Shown here: positions 25,898 through 34,906 of the stretch, piece by piece | How positions within the stretch are numbered: position 1 is the first letter of the stretch | How the letters are laid out: every line of letters starts with the position of its first letter | DNA from: Armatimonadota bacterium | GTDB lineage: Bacteria; Armatimonadota; HRBIN16 | DNA length: 64,000 bases | Reading direction: 5' to 3' | Assembly (NCBI GenBank): GCA_026003195.1 | Contig: BPGU01000004.1 | Coordinates: 320,317-384,316 of the forward strand | Made by a program: the position numbers and the translations under genes | Notes under the pieces: model-generated | Told to the model about the DNA's origin: nothing | The model's database searches: none | Seen by the model: only the letters and a program-made list of their open reading frames with translations

Positions 25898-26541
25898 GAC
25901 TGTGGTACCTCCTGAGCGATAGGTGTCGGCGTCGGCTCCTCGACCTCCTCGTAGCCGGTAATCATGGCACGCAGGTTCGAAAGCACTGTCTCTCCGGTGG
26001 TGGTCATGTACACGTGCAGTATCACGAACGCCACCATCAGAAACGCGCCCAGGGTGTGCGCAATAGCGATGAACCTCAGCGACTCGATGTTGATCGCCTC
26101 GATGCCATAGCGCGTCGGATATCGGTAGAACATGTACAGCAAGCCGGAAACCACCAGCAGAGGAAAGAGCACCACCTTCAGCAGAAAGTAGGTGATCTTC
26201 TGCAGGGGATTGAGCTTGCTGAGCACGGTCTTTTTGGTGGGATGCGGCGCGTTGCGGAAGATGCCGAATACATAGTACTCCAGCTGCGCGCGCATATTCT
26301 CCAGCGTAGGTACATATTGCCTCCACTGCCCCGTGCTGAAATGCCAGAAGATGGCAAACACGATGAGCGCAATCAGCAGGTATGCAGCGATGTTGTGGTA
26401 TCTCACCGCCTCCTCGAAGCCGAAGAAGTGCAACGAGCCGTGTATCTCAAAGCCGGTGAAGGCGAGGAAGAGCACCAGTATCGCTTGCATCCAGTGCCAG
26501 AACCGCTCAAAGCCGGTGTATATCTGAACGCGCTTTTTCAT
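25894..26541 (-). CDS. Membrane b-type cytochrome (FDH/hydrogenase gamma-like)
   Basis: 215 residues with four membrane segments. Candidate haem-ligand histidines are in FERFWHWMQ, VRYHNIAAYLL, AIFWHFS and AHTLGAFLMVAFVILHVYM, the layout of quinone-reactive cytochrome b subunits of formate dehydrogenases, hydrogenases and thiosulfate reductases. It would pass electrons between the quinone pool and the octaheme protein encoded just upstream. Both ends overlap neighbours by 4 nt (ATGA). The start at 26541 is chosen on that overlap and on MKKRVQIYTGFERFWHW. Confidence 0.88.
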   Translation of the reverse strand: MKKRVQIYTGFERFWHWMQAILVLFLAFTGFEIHGSLHFFGFEEAVRYHNIAAYLLIALIVFAIFWHFSTGQWRQYVPTLENMRAQLEYYVFGIFRNAPHPTKKTVLSKLNPLQKITYFLLKVVLFPLLVVSGLLYMFYRYPTRYGIEAINIESLRFIAIAHTLGAFLMVAFVILHVYMTTTGETVLSNLRAMITGYEEVEEPTPTPIAQEVPQS

Positions 26542-28121
26542 GACGAACCCTCCCGACGACGTTTCAGAGATACGGCAACACGCAAGCCTCCATGCGCCAG
26601 CACGCCCACCGCAGTGAGTATCACCAGTGCTTTGCCCGCCGTATCCACCAGAGGCAGATAATCCCTGCCCGGAATATAGAAATCCTTCAGGTTGGCAATG
26701 CGGCTTCCCTGTCGTGTGTGGCATTCGCTACAACGCACCGCTTTCTCCTTCGGCGAGACCATATGGTTGAGGGGCCAGTAAGCGATGGTCTCCACAAAAC
26801 CCAGCTGCCCACTGAAAGGTAAACCGCGCTCTTTCATGCCCACCTCGATAGCGCGTATGCACTCGAAATCTTTCCAGAACGCCCCCTCGCCCGGCTTGGG
26901 TGCAAACAGTTTGGGCGCAACCAGAATGTTGTTCACCGGGTCGTAGCACTGGTTGGTGCGCATGACCTTCACCGGGAAGATTTTGGCATCCGGGTCTGCG
27001 TAGGAGCCGTTGAACCTGTTCAGTTCCACCGGCTTCGAGGCATCCGCTATTTTGTCTCCCAGCAGGTAGTGCGTGGCAGTGCCGTTGAACCAGACGTAAT
27101 CCGGTTTCAGGTTCTTCCCCCAGCGGAAGGTGCCTTTCTCGGACAGATAGATGATGTTGCCCTCCGCATCGGTTTCCCTGTAGGGCTTGCCATCTCGTAG
27201 TTTGCCTGCAGTGGACCAGTCCCAGTACAGTTTGGTCGGGTTCACTTTGGCGTAAATGGGGATATGGCAGGTCTGGCAGGCTACCTTGAGCGTGTGCTCG
27301 TTCAAGATTTCTTTCTCGTGTGGCGTGCTGGTATGACACTGCTCGCAGGTCACCCGATTGCGGTTCATGGAAGAGAGCGAGTAGAGCTGTCCCCGAATCT
27401 GGTGTTTCTCCGTGAGGTGGCAGTCCACGCACTGCATATTGGCTCCGTCGACTGCCATGTGCACGTCCACGTCGCGCGACGGCTCAAACAGGGCTTCCTC
27501 CAGGTCGCCGTGCTTGACGTTATTGCCGCCCCCTCCGTAGAAGTGGCAGACACCACAGTTGCTGCGCTGAGGTCGCCCTACGCTGGAAGCCACCAGCGCA
27601 AGGTCCACGTCGGGGCTGGGCGCACCACCCGCGTTAGATGCCTTCGCGTAGGTGCCGGTGCCGTCATGGCACACGAGGCAGTCGATGTTGCGCGGGTCGT
27701 TGAAATCAAAAGTTTTCACCGAGGTCATGCCGAAGCCGACGTGGCATTTCGCGCAGGCGAGCTCGTTTCCTTGCGCGGCGAGGCAGAAGTTGTTCACCGC
27801 ATTTCTCTTACCCAGATAGACCACGCCCCGCCCCTGGATGTACTCCTCGCGCTCCCAGTTCCAGTGGTTGGAGTTCATCACCTCGATGTGTCGCCCATTG
27901 TGACAGCTGATGCAAGCTTCTGTGACTTCCTGAGGTTTCTTGAAATCCTTCTGTAGCTGGGGGAACTTGCTGTGGTCCACAGGGGACTCATGGCTTTGGG
28001 AATATCGCGCTCGGAGCTGCGAGAGAGGGTCGGGGAGAACCTCCCTGGGAGTGAGCGATGCGACCACTGCCACCACAACCACCAGTGCAATTGTTGCCAA
28101 AATCGGTATTGCCTGTTTCAT
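26538..28121 (-). CDS. Octaheme c-type cytochrome of the tetrathionate reductase family
   Basis: 527 residues with exactly eight CXXCH sites: C70, C123, C148, C189, C231, C259, C282 and C464. There is an N-terminal signal anchor (AIPILATIALVVVVAVVAS) and a C-terminal membrane helix near 490-512, so it is held on the outer face of the membrane. The arrangement of seven sites in the first half and one near the end, with a long haem-free region between, resembles octaheme tetrathionate reductase. These proteins reduce tetrathionate and can also act on nitrite and hydroxylamine in vitro; the physiological substrate here is inferred as a sulfur oxyanion from the YeeE neighbours. First gene of the operon. 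Confidence 0.88.
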   Translation of the reverse strand: MKQAIPILATIALVVVVAVVASLTPREVLPDPLSQLRARYSQSHESPVDHSKFPQLQKDFKKPQEVTEACISCHNGRHIEVMNSNHWNWEREEYIQGRGVVYLGKRNAVNNFCLAAQGNELACAKCHVGFGMTSVKTFDFNDPRNIDCLVCHDGTGTYAKASNAGGAPSPDVDLALVASSVGRPQRSNCGVCHFYGGGGNNVKHGDLEEALFEPSRDVDVHMAVDGANMQCVDCHLTEKHQIRGQLYSLSSMNRNRVTCEQCHTSTPHEKEILNEHTLKVACQTCHIPIYAKVNPTKLYWDWSTAGKLRDGKPYRETDAEGNIIYLSEKGTFRWGKNLKPDYVWFNGTATHYLLGDKIADASKPVELNRFNGSYADPDAKIFPVKVMRTNQCYDPVNNILVAPKLFAPKPGEGAFWKDFECIRAIEVGMKERGLPFSGQLGFVETIAYWPLNHMVSPKEKAVRCSECHTRQGSRIANLKDFYIPGRDYLPLVDTAGKALVILTAVGVLAHGGLRVAVSLKRRREGSS

Positions 28122-28302
28122 GTTCTCCCCCCTGCTGGGACGTTCAGCCCTTTGCTTATTCTATTCAGTGACCTTACTATCTTTCTAACAGATTAGATAC
28201 GAAAAATCAAGGGTTGGATTCGCAAAAACACCCGAACTGCGGAAACATTTTGGAGTGGTTCCCGTCTGTACATATCAGGAATCTCTACCGGGAGGTCATG
28301 AG

Positions 28303-28929
28303 ATGAAAAGGCGCGTTTCTCTCCAGATGGCAGGAGGTATGGTGCTGGCATTGCTGGTGGGCTTTCTGCTGGGCAGTAGCATCCAGCCGCTACGGTCGCA
28401 GCCGTCCGCACAACCACCTGCTGCTCAGACTGCCGGTGACGCACTAGTGGAGAAGCTAGTACGTGAAGCCGATGAGACAGGCAGACAGGTGCGCACCGAT
28501 GTCGCCGCCCTGACCGAGCTCATGAAGCGGGTCATTCGTGAAGTAGAATTAGGGCAGCAGTACCCCGAACTGGAACAACGAGGTAAGATGCTGGGCGAGC
28601 GTGTGGGGGTGGATGTGGAAGTGGCGGTGGCACAGACTCTTCTGGCGGTCGCGGAGAAGTCGGTGGTGCGCAACGGACAGGAGCAGTGGGTGATTCAGCG
28701 CATCGTGGACTTCTTCCGGGTGCCCCAGTCCGACGTGTTGCGCTACCGCGAACGTGGCTATCCGATGAGCTCTATCATCCTGGCGTATGGAATCGCCAAA
28801 GCGGCGAACGCTGCGCCAGAGCGGGTGTTTGAGATGCGCCAGATGCGACAGAGCTGGCCCGCCATTGCCGTCGCTCTGGGAGTGAAACCACAGGAGCTCA
28901 GCAAGGCGCTGCAGGGAATATTTCCGTAG
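28303..28929 (+). CDS. Membrane-anchored or secreted helical protein, unknown function
   Basis: 208 residues. An N-terminal hydrophobic segment (MAGGMVLALLVGFLLGSSI) is followed by a Gln/Pro/Ala linker and a long helical region. The C-terminal part (VPQSDVLRYRERGYPMSSIILAYGIAKAANAAPERVFEMR) has a Tyr/Arg-rich core that may be a small domain. No family recognised. ATG at 28303 has GGGAGG about 8 nt upstream. It diverges from the octaheme operon. Confidence 0.75.
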   Translation: MKRRVSLQMAGGMVLALLVGFLLGSSIQPLRSQPSAQPPAAQTAGDALVEKLVREADETGRQVRTDVAALTELMKRVIREVELGQQYPELEQRGKMLGERVGVDVEVAVAQTLLAVAEKSVVRNGQEQWVIQRIVDFFRVPQSDVLRYRERGYPMSSIILAYGIAKAANAAPERVFEMRQMRQSWPAIAVALGVKPQELSKALQGIFP

Positions 28930-28961
28930 CGTGCTGCAGGGGCAGGCACAACGATGACTCC

Positions 28962-28989
28962 GGGGGGCAATCGCTAGGGGTTGCCCTCC
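28962..28989. terminator. Hairpin between convergent genes
   Basis: GGGGGGCAA (28962-28970) pairs with TTGCCCTCC (28981-28989), one G-T wobble, 10-nt loop. No T-run on the plus strand; probably a shared 3' element. Confidence 0.5.
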
Positions 28990-28995
28990 AGGATT

Positions 28996-31900
28996 CTATG
29001 GACTGTCATCTACCTGCCCGGGGATCCATACGCCGTCACCCGCGCCGAAGTCCCAGATGAGCAGCACAGCGCGACCATCACCGTCGGCATCTGCCCGTAA
29101 CAGGGCAAGAGGGGTGTCTCCATCCAGAACCACCTCTCCTCGCCGGGCGGATTTCAGTCGCCACCATGCGCGACACGCCTCGTTGCTCACCGTCATGCCC
29201 TGCACGGGCGCAACGGCGTCCAGAGCCAGTACGGTCGGTGTACGGACGGTACGCTGTGCTTCGTCTATCTCGCTGATCAGTGCCCTGCCGCGCAAGAACT
29301 CATAGTCCCCCAGCCACAACCGCCACCTGTTGCCCTCGCGCCTGGCGCGAAATATCTCATAATCTGCCTGATGCTCTCCCGCACGGAACAGGATGACGCG
29401 GTGAAGAAGGTCTTCCTCGCCGACGTGGCTCTGCAGGTGCACGACCACTTCGTGCTTGTCGGGCACTACCTCTGCAACCGTTCCCCGCAGGTCGTGCGCT
29501 CGCCATCTCCGTTCGCCACAGAGAACCTCACCGCCAGTGACGAACGCCCGCTGGAGCTTGCCCTCCTGATCGAAGCGCAGGACGGCGAACGCCGCGCTGC
29601 ACGTCATGCCATCGGGTAGTTCTACCCGCTTCTCGGGCGTGAGGGACAGGAAGACCACATCCCGTCCGCAGGGGTGGCTCACCTCTATGGCAATAGTGTC
29701 TGTACTGTTGGGAGGCAGCGGAAGCAGGCGCACGTTGCGAATCAGCGGAGTGCTGCGCGATGCTTCAATCACCGTCACGAAGGTACTGCGCAGAGGTTCC
29801 GCCTGCTCGGTGCGCGTGTGGGCAATCAGGTACTTGAGCGGTGGATTGGCGCGGTTGCCCTTGGGGTAGCCGTTACAGGCGATAAAAAGTGTCGGCTGCG
29901 TGGGCAACCAGTGAATGCGCAGGCGGATGTCGCCCTGTCGCCAGCTGGCCAGCCAGGGGCGGTCGCTCTGCGCCTCTTGAGGGTCGGTGAGAAAAGCAAA
30001 GCCACTGCCCAGATAGCCATGAAAGCCCGAGGTGGCGTTCGCTCGCTGGGGGTCGTCGTACATCTTCCCGAAAGGCACATTTTCCCCTGCGAGGGTGCCA
30101 GCACGGGGTAGCGCAAAATCGATGCCTTTGTACACCACCTCGGCACTGGGCAGGTGCAGGGAATAATGATGTTGCCGACCTCCTTGCACATGAAACACGT
30201 CCACCACATAGAAGGCATCGGCACCGGGCAGGTCTACCATCGCTGTTTGCCGGCGATAGAGAGACGCTTTGCCGGGGTAGACGCTTTCGGCAGAGGCATC
30301 TACGAACTGTACCCACGTGGACTGCGCGAAACGATGCAGGCGCCCTCTGGCGAAATTCGCCTGACGCTGTGCGTCGACCATCACGGTACAGTGGCTGACG
30401 GTATGTTGTGTCCAGCCGGGAGGTTCGGGGTCGTCGGCAGCAAACTGCGGATAGCCCAGGTCAGGCAGCAGTTTCTTGCCAAAGGCGAACAGCTCGATAT
30501 TGAGCCGGTCGTAGTGTCCATGTCCCCCTCCTGCCCAGCCGTAGTACAGCGTCAGTGCACGCTGGTTTTCGCCCTGTCCGCTGCGCAGAATCGCCAGCCC
30601 GTAATCGCCCAGCAGGCGCGAACGCTCATAGGGCGAAGTATCCGGCAGGGCGGATGGCGCAGGCGGAAAAGCTGACTGGAACAGGTCGGTGAACCCGGTG
30701 TAGGCGCGCTCCGCGTTGCCCTGTGGTTTGGGAAGCAAGGGGTAGAACAGCGGGTCGCCATACTGGCGATAGGCGATTTCCGCCATCCACGCGGGCAGGT
30801 CAATGCGCGAAGCCTCCGCACTGCCCGAATCGCCGATGGTGGGCGTGAAGCCCTTCACGGCACTCATCTCGAAGGGGTAATAAAACAGACGTTTGACGGT
30901 GGGATGCTCAAACAGGTTCACGCCTGCTCGAAGCAGGTGATCGCAGATGCGCGCCACCTCCTGATTCCAGATGAAATGGTATCCGGGCGCGGACTCGTGT
31001 CCCATGCCCTCGCGGAAAAAGAGGTTCACCAGCGCATAGCGCAGCCCTTCATGGGTGTAACGGTCTCCTGTGTGGTGGAGCAAATAGTCGATGCACCATT
31101 TCAGCAGTTCCGGGTCCTGAGAGACGATAGCGGTCGTGAGCAGCGTTTTCTGGTGCATTCCGTAGTTGCCGGAGATGCGATACTCCTTGATGGCTTTGAT
31201 GAACTCCATCAGCAGGTTGCGGTAGAGGTGTTGTCGAATGGCTTCAGCGTCTTTGCCCAGTGCGCGCTGCAGTTCGACGTCCCCATCGATGGCATCCCAC
31301 ACAAAGTCCACCGCCTCCGCCAGGTTGGTGGCGACCCCTGTTTCCCAGATGGCGTTGACGATTTTGCCCGTGTAGGAGGGCTGGAACTCGGTGGCGTAGC
31401 GTGACTGCTTGTTGTGGTCCATGTCGGGATAGTAGTCGGCGATGCGGCAGAGCATCACCAGCGCCTTGTGTGCGTAGCGGCGGTCTCCCGTCAACAGGTA
31501 CGCCCGCGCCAGATTGTGTACTGCAGGGATGATGTGGCGCAGCCAGTGCCAGTGGCAGTAGTAGGCAACGAACCAGTATTTTTTCTCCTCGCCGGGCTTC
31601 TTCCAGCCCCAGCCGTCGTCCGGGTAGTCACCGGTCAGCAGAGAGCGGTCTTTCATCCCGCTTTTCAGGAACGCACCGAAGTCGTTGGAAGGGAACTCGC
31701 TCTTACAGTTGGGACAGATGACCTTCCAGGGTTTCTCCAGCGGGGTTTCGAAGCCGTAGTTACCGTACTTGAAAGTCTCCCTGCCGCACACAGGGCACCC
31801 TGAGAAACTGATATTGAAGGCGCGTGGCACCTGAGGCGGAGGGATGGTCTCGCGCAGGTAATCGTCGCTGAATTGTGCCCACTGCTGCGCCGTTTGCAGG

Positions 31901-32067
31901 ATGTCCTGCACTGCCTGACGGGCAGGTTCCTCATTCGCCAGGCGATGACGTGCGCGCTGTATCTGTTCAGGTGTGAACAGGGCGATGGTTTTCTTGGACA
32001 CGGTATCCGCCTTTCCCACCGCGATGCCGAGACAGAACGCGGTGACCAGAATCATCAGCACACGCAT
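28996..32067 (-). CDS. Secreted heparinase II/III-like polysaccharide lyase family protein
   Basis: 1023 residues with a signal peptide (RVLMILVTAFCLGIAVGKAD). The N-terminal (alpha/alpha) toroid of the alginate lyase/heparinase type has NYGMHQKTLLTTAIVSQDPE and HESAPGYHFIWNQEV. The heparinase II/III beta domain starts near 560 (GDYGLAILRSGQGENQRALTLYYGWAGGGHGHYDRLNIELFAFGKKLLPDLGY). GHGHYDRLN holds the His/Tyr typical of the active site. A C-terminal beta-rich region follows. It should act on acidic polysaccharides outside the cell; the exact substrate is unknown. Start at 32067 has GAGGAGGAG upstream. Confidence 0.9.
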   Translation of the reverse strand: MRVLMILVTAFCLGIAVGKADTVSKKTIALFTPEQIQRARHRLANEEPARQAVQDILQTAQQWAQFSDDYLRETIPPPQVPRAFNISFSGCPVCGRETFKYGNYGFETPLEKPWKVICPNCKSEFPSNDFGAFLKSGMKDRSLLTGDYPDDGWGWKKPGEEKKYWFVAYYCHWHWLRHIIPAVHNLARAYLLTGDRRYAHKALVMLCRIADYYPDMDHNKQSRYATEFQPSYTGKIVNAIWETGVATNLAEAVDFVWDAIDGDVELQRALGKDAEAIRQHLYRNLLMEFIKAIKEYRISGNYGMHQKTLLTTAIVSQDPELLKWCIDYLLHHTGDRYTHEGLRYALVNLFFREGMGHESAPGYHFIWNQEVARICDHLLRAGVNLFEHPTVKRLFYYPFEMSAVKGFTPTIGDSGSAEASRIDLPAWMAEIAYRQYGDPLFYPLLPKPQGNAERAYTGFTDLFQSAFPPAPSALPDTSPYERSRLLGDYGLAILRSGQGENQRALTLYYGWAGGGHGHYDRLNIELFAFGKKLLPDLGYPQFAADDPEPPGWTQHTVSHCTVMVDAQRQANFARGRLHRFAQSTWVQFVDASAESVYPGKASLYRRQTAMVDLPGADAFYVVDVFHVQGGRQHHYSLHLPSAEVVYKGIDFALPRAGTLAGENVPFGKMYDDPQRANATSGFHGYLGSGFAFLTDPQEAQSDRPWLASWRQGDIRLRIHWLPTQPTLFIACNGYPKGNRANPPLKYLIAHTRTEQAEPLRSTFVTVIEASRSTPLIRNVRLLPLPPNSTDTIAIEVSHPCGRDVVFLSLTPEKRVELPDGMTCSAAFAVLRFDQEGKLQRAFVTGGEVLCGERRWRAHDLRGTVAEVVPDKHEVVVHLQSHVGEEDLLHRVILFRAGEHQADYEIFRARREGNRWRLWLGDYEFLRGRALISEIDEAQRTVRTPTVLALDAVAPVQGMTVSNEACRAWWRLKSARRGEVVLDGDTPLALLRADADGDGRAVLLIWDFGAGDGVWIPGQVDDSP

Positions 32068-32227
32068 AGCGATGCTCCTCCTCAGTGAGAGTTTGGCGAA
32101 AGGGGGAGGTAGTTCCTGTCTGGGGTGGGAAAGCAGGCGGGGTAGACTCTGAGAACAGGATTCGTCATCTGCCACAGGGTAATTGTATCCTGCAAGTGAC
32201 TACAGCGGATGGAGGTGCAGAAGATCG

Positions 32228-32755
32228 ATGCCGCGCAAGTTGCCTCACTCGCATACCTGTTTTGTGTGTGGAGAGAGTAATCCGAAAGGGTTGAACGTTC
32301 GCTTTTATGCCGATGAACACGGTGCCATTGTGCCTCTGCTCCTGCGTGAGGAGCAGATGGGCTATCCGGGCATCGCACACGGCGGTGTTCTGATGAGCAT
32401 TCTGGACGAACTCATGGGCTGGGCGGCAACCATGCAGACGGGAGAGTTCAGCGTATCGGCGGAAATCAATACGCGCTTCCTCAAGCCGGTGCCGCTACAT
32501 ACTCCGCTGACCGCGCGGGCGCAAATGACCCAGCGGCGAGGCAGAGTATGGTACACGCATGGCGAGATTGTGGACGAAAAGGGCACGGTATACGTGCGAG
32601 CCACCGGTAAATATGTTTCCATCGGCAAGGAACGTACGGCGGAGATATTGAAGCTGATGATACACGACCCAGATGCCCTCTCGCCAGAAGAGCTTCTTGC
32701 GGAGTTTTCGCTACATAGAATGAAAGCTGTGGCGGAGAGCACACGAAAGGAGTGA
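32228..32755 (+). CDS. Hotdog-fold (PaaI-like) thioesterase
   Basis: 175 residues. After a short N-terminal CFVCGESNPKGLNV (possible zinc-knuckle start common in this subgroup) comes the hotdog core: GYPGIAHGGVLMSILDELMGWAA, with the PaaI-like H-G-G-x-x-x-x-x-x-D/E active-site stretch, then VSAEINTRFLKPVPLHTPLTARA. It would hydrolyse acyl-CoA or similar thioesters. GGAGG lies about 12 nt before the ATG. galT begins 6 nt after its stop, so the two share a transcript without an obvious functional link. Confidence 0.88.
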   Translation: MPRKLPHSHTCFVCGESNPKGLNVRFYADEHGAIVPLLLREEQMGYPGIAHGGVLMSILDELMGWAATMQTGEFSVSAEINTRFLKPVPLHTPLTARAQMTQRRGRVWYTHGEIVDEKGTVYVRATGKYVSIGKERTAEILKLMIHDPDALSPEELLAEFSLHRMKAVAESTRKE

Positions 32756-32761
32756 GTGTCC

Positions 32762-33784
32762 ATGTCCGAACTGCGTCAGGATATTGCCACCAAGCGGTGG
32801 GTGATTGTGTCTAAAGAGCGAGCGAAACGTCCACACCAGTTTCTGAAGCAGATGGTGGTACAGGAGGAACCCGACCACCGTGACGACTGTCCCTTCTGCG
32901 AAGGGAACGAGGGGCAAACTCCCCCGGAGGTGTACGCTCTGCGTAATGGGAGCGAACCCAACCAGCCCGGCTGGAAAGTGCGCGTGGTGCCCAACAAGTT
33001 TGCCGCGCTCTCCCCTTCAGCCAGGTGGGAGGTCAAACATCCCGAGATTTTCACCACCATCAACGGCTATGGTTCCCACGAGGTGATTATCGAAACCCCC
33101 CAGCACAACCAGACTCTGGCAACCCTCCCGCAGGAGCAGGTGCAGCTGGTGCTGCAGGCGTTGCTCCAGCGGATGCGTACGTTGGCGCAAGAAGACCGTA
33201 TCGCTTTCGTACAGGTGTTTCGCAATCATGGCGCGGCGGCGGGCACATCGCTGGTACATCCTCACTCGCAGCTGATTGCCACTCCGATTGTGCCCACCAA
33301 CATCCGCGAGGAGATCGAGGAAGCACGTCGCTTCTACGATGACCGGGTCACCTGTGTGTACTGCTATATGCTGGAGAAGGAGCTGGAGCGCGAAGAGCGC
33401 ATCGTACTCAGCACAGACCATTACGTGGTGATCGCGCCTTTCGCCTCACGTTTTCCTTTCGAACTGATGATACTACCGCGCCGACACAGCGCGTCCTTCG
33501 TGGCGGAGGCGAGAGGCGAGGACGTAGCCTTTCTGGCGGATGTGTTACGGCGCACTCTGCTGTTGCTTTATCGCGCAGCCAACAATCCCGACTATAACGC
33601 CGTGTTGCATACTGCGCCGCTACGCGATAGCTGCATGGATTACTATCACTGGCATATCGAGATCGTGCCTCGCCTGACGACGCCTGCTGGGTTCGAACTC
33701 GGAAGCGGCATCTACATCACCACCGCTATCCCGGAAGAGACCGCCGCCTACCTGCGCGAGCAGGCACAGCAGCTCGGAATATAG
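32762..33784 (+). CDS. galT: Galactose-1-phosphate uridylyltransferase
   Basis: 340 residues, a HIT-superfamily nucleotidyltransferase. Zinc-type CPFCEGNEG is near the N-terminus, and the active-site loop GAAAGTSLVHPHSQL holds the HPH with the uridylylated histidine. A second zinc-type CVYC and the C-terminal YYHWHIEIVPR match GalT. It exchanges UMP between UDP-glucose and galactose-1-phosphate (Leloir pathway). Start ATG at 32762 has AAGGAG 9 nt upstream; the in-frame GTG at 32756 is too close to that site. Confidence 0.95.
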   Translation: MSELRQDIATKRWVIVSKERAKRPHQFLKQMVVQEEPDHRDDCPFCEGNEGQTPPEVYALRNGSEPNQPGWKVRVVPNKFAALSPSARWEVKHPEIFTTINGYGSHEVIIETPQHNQTLATLPQEQVQLVLQALLQRMRTLAQEDRIAFVQVFRNHGAAAGTSLVHPHSQLIATPIVPTNIREEIEEARRFYDDRVTCVYCYMLEKELEREERIVLSTDHYVVIAPFASRFPFELMILPRRHSASFVAEARGEDVAFLADVLRRTLLLLYRAANNPDYNAVLHTAPLRDSCMDYYHWHIEIVPRLTTPAGFELGSGIYITTAIPEETAAYLREQAQQLGI

Positions 33785-33791
33785 AACCAAG

Positions 33792-33816
33792 CGGGCACTC
33801 CTTGCAGGAGTGCCCG
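33792..33816. terminator. Bidirectional terminator hairpin
   Basis: CGGGCACTCC pairs with GGAGTGCCCG (10 bp, loop TTGCA), followed by TTT on the plus strand. It serves galT and the convergent SurA-like gene. Confidence 0.8.
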
Positions 33817-33821
33817 TTTCA

Positions 33822-34889
33822 CTAAGGCGTGGCGCCCCCGGGCGACGGTGTGGGCACGGTCGGTAGGGCTGGCGAAGGTTGTGCCTCCTGAAGCTGTTGC
33901 TGTAACTGCTTCATCTCCTCCTGCCAGCGGCGGTTGTAGCGAGGTATCTCAAACGACACTTTCGCCTGCGACCGCATCTGCATGAGCTCACGTCCCAGAT
34001 TGCGCTTGCTCTTTGCCTGCATCAGCAACCGGCGCAGGTCTTCCTTCACCTCGTCCAGCGGGCGAACCTGGCGGTCCTTCTTGTCCAGCACCTTGAACAA
34101 CACCCAGCCGTTCACTAATTTGCCCTGTGCACTCGGAACCTTGAGGGGCTGAGGGGGAGTGACGCTACCCACAGGTGTTTTCTGCAGCGTCTGCCACAGC
34201 TGGGGAAACTGCTTGAAGGTCTCATCGGTCTCGCGCATCCACACACCGCCACTCTGGGGCATGTTGGGCAGCTTCAGAGACTTCTGCACCGCCACGACGT
34301 GGAAGTCGGTACCTTTTTTGAGCATCGCCTGCACTTCATCCAGCGTCTTGCGGTTGTCCAACAGAATCAGCGCGACTTGCACCTGAGCCGGAACGGTGAA
34401 CTGCTGGATGTTCTGCTGGTACGCTTTCTTCACCTCATCATCGCTGACGGTGATGCCCTTGGTGAGGAGCTTGAAAGCCGCCAGTTCCACCTGGATATCC
34501 TCTTTCAGGTCGTCCTGCGTGTAGCCAAGCGTCTTCAGTCGCTCGTTGAAGCCCGGCAGTTTTTTCTGTCGCTCCAGCTCCTGGCGAATCTCCTCTTCGG
34601 TGGGCATGACCTTCTCTTTTTCCGCCATTTGCAGGATAATACGGCGGTCTACCAGCATCCGCAGAGCCAGATATCCTGCCTGTTCGCGCAGAATACGACC
34701 GGTAGCCGGGTCGCGCACAGGGTTCTCGCCTTGCGTGAGCGGGACCGCCATCCGCTCGAGTGTTTTGTAGTAGTCTGCCTGGCTAATAGCAGTGTCGTTG
34801 ACCTCGCCGACCTTTTTTCCGCCGCAGCCGGCGACTGCCAGCAGAATCGCCGCCGGAAACACTATGCCTAACAGCAGCCATTTTCGCAT
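33822..34889 (-). CDS. SurA/PrsA-like periplasmic chaperone lipoprotein
   Basis: 355 residues. Lipobox at AVAGC near residue 21. SurA N-terminal chaperone region (VGEVNDTAISQADYYKTLERM ... LALRMLVDRRIILQMAEKEKV ... EEEIRQELERQKKLPGFNERLKTLG). A PPIC-like rotamase segment follows (VQVALILLDNRKTLDEVQAMLKKGTDFHVVA, GWVLFKVLDKKDRQVRPLDEVKEDL). The C-terminus is Pro/Gln-rich. It likely folds exported proteins. Start M8 at 34889 has GAGGAG upstream; the first ATG overlaps the previous stop but lacks a site. Last gene of a five-gene operon. Confidence 0.87.
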   Translation of the reverse strand: MRKWLLLGIVFPAAILLAVAGCGGKKVGEVNDTAISQADYYKTLERMAVPLTQGENPVRDPATGRILREQAGYLALRMLVDRRIILQMAEKEKVMPTEEEIRQELERQKKLPGFNERLKTLGYTQDDLKEDIQVELAAFKLLTKGITVSDDEVKKAYQQNIQQFTVPAQVQVALILLDNRKTLDEVQAMLKKGTDFHVVAVQKSLKLPNMPQSGGVWMRETDETFKQFPQLWQTLQKTPVGSVTPPQPLKVPSAQGKLVNGWVLFKVLDKKDRQVRPLDEVKEDLRRLLMQAKSKRNLGRELMQMRSQAKVSFEIPRYNRRWQEEMKQLQQQLQEAQPSPALPTVPTPSPGGATP

Positions 34890-34906
34890 AACGGGTCTTT
34901 CTCCTC

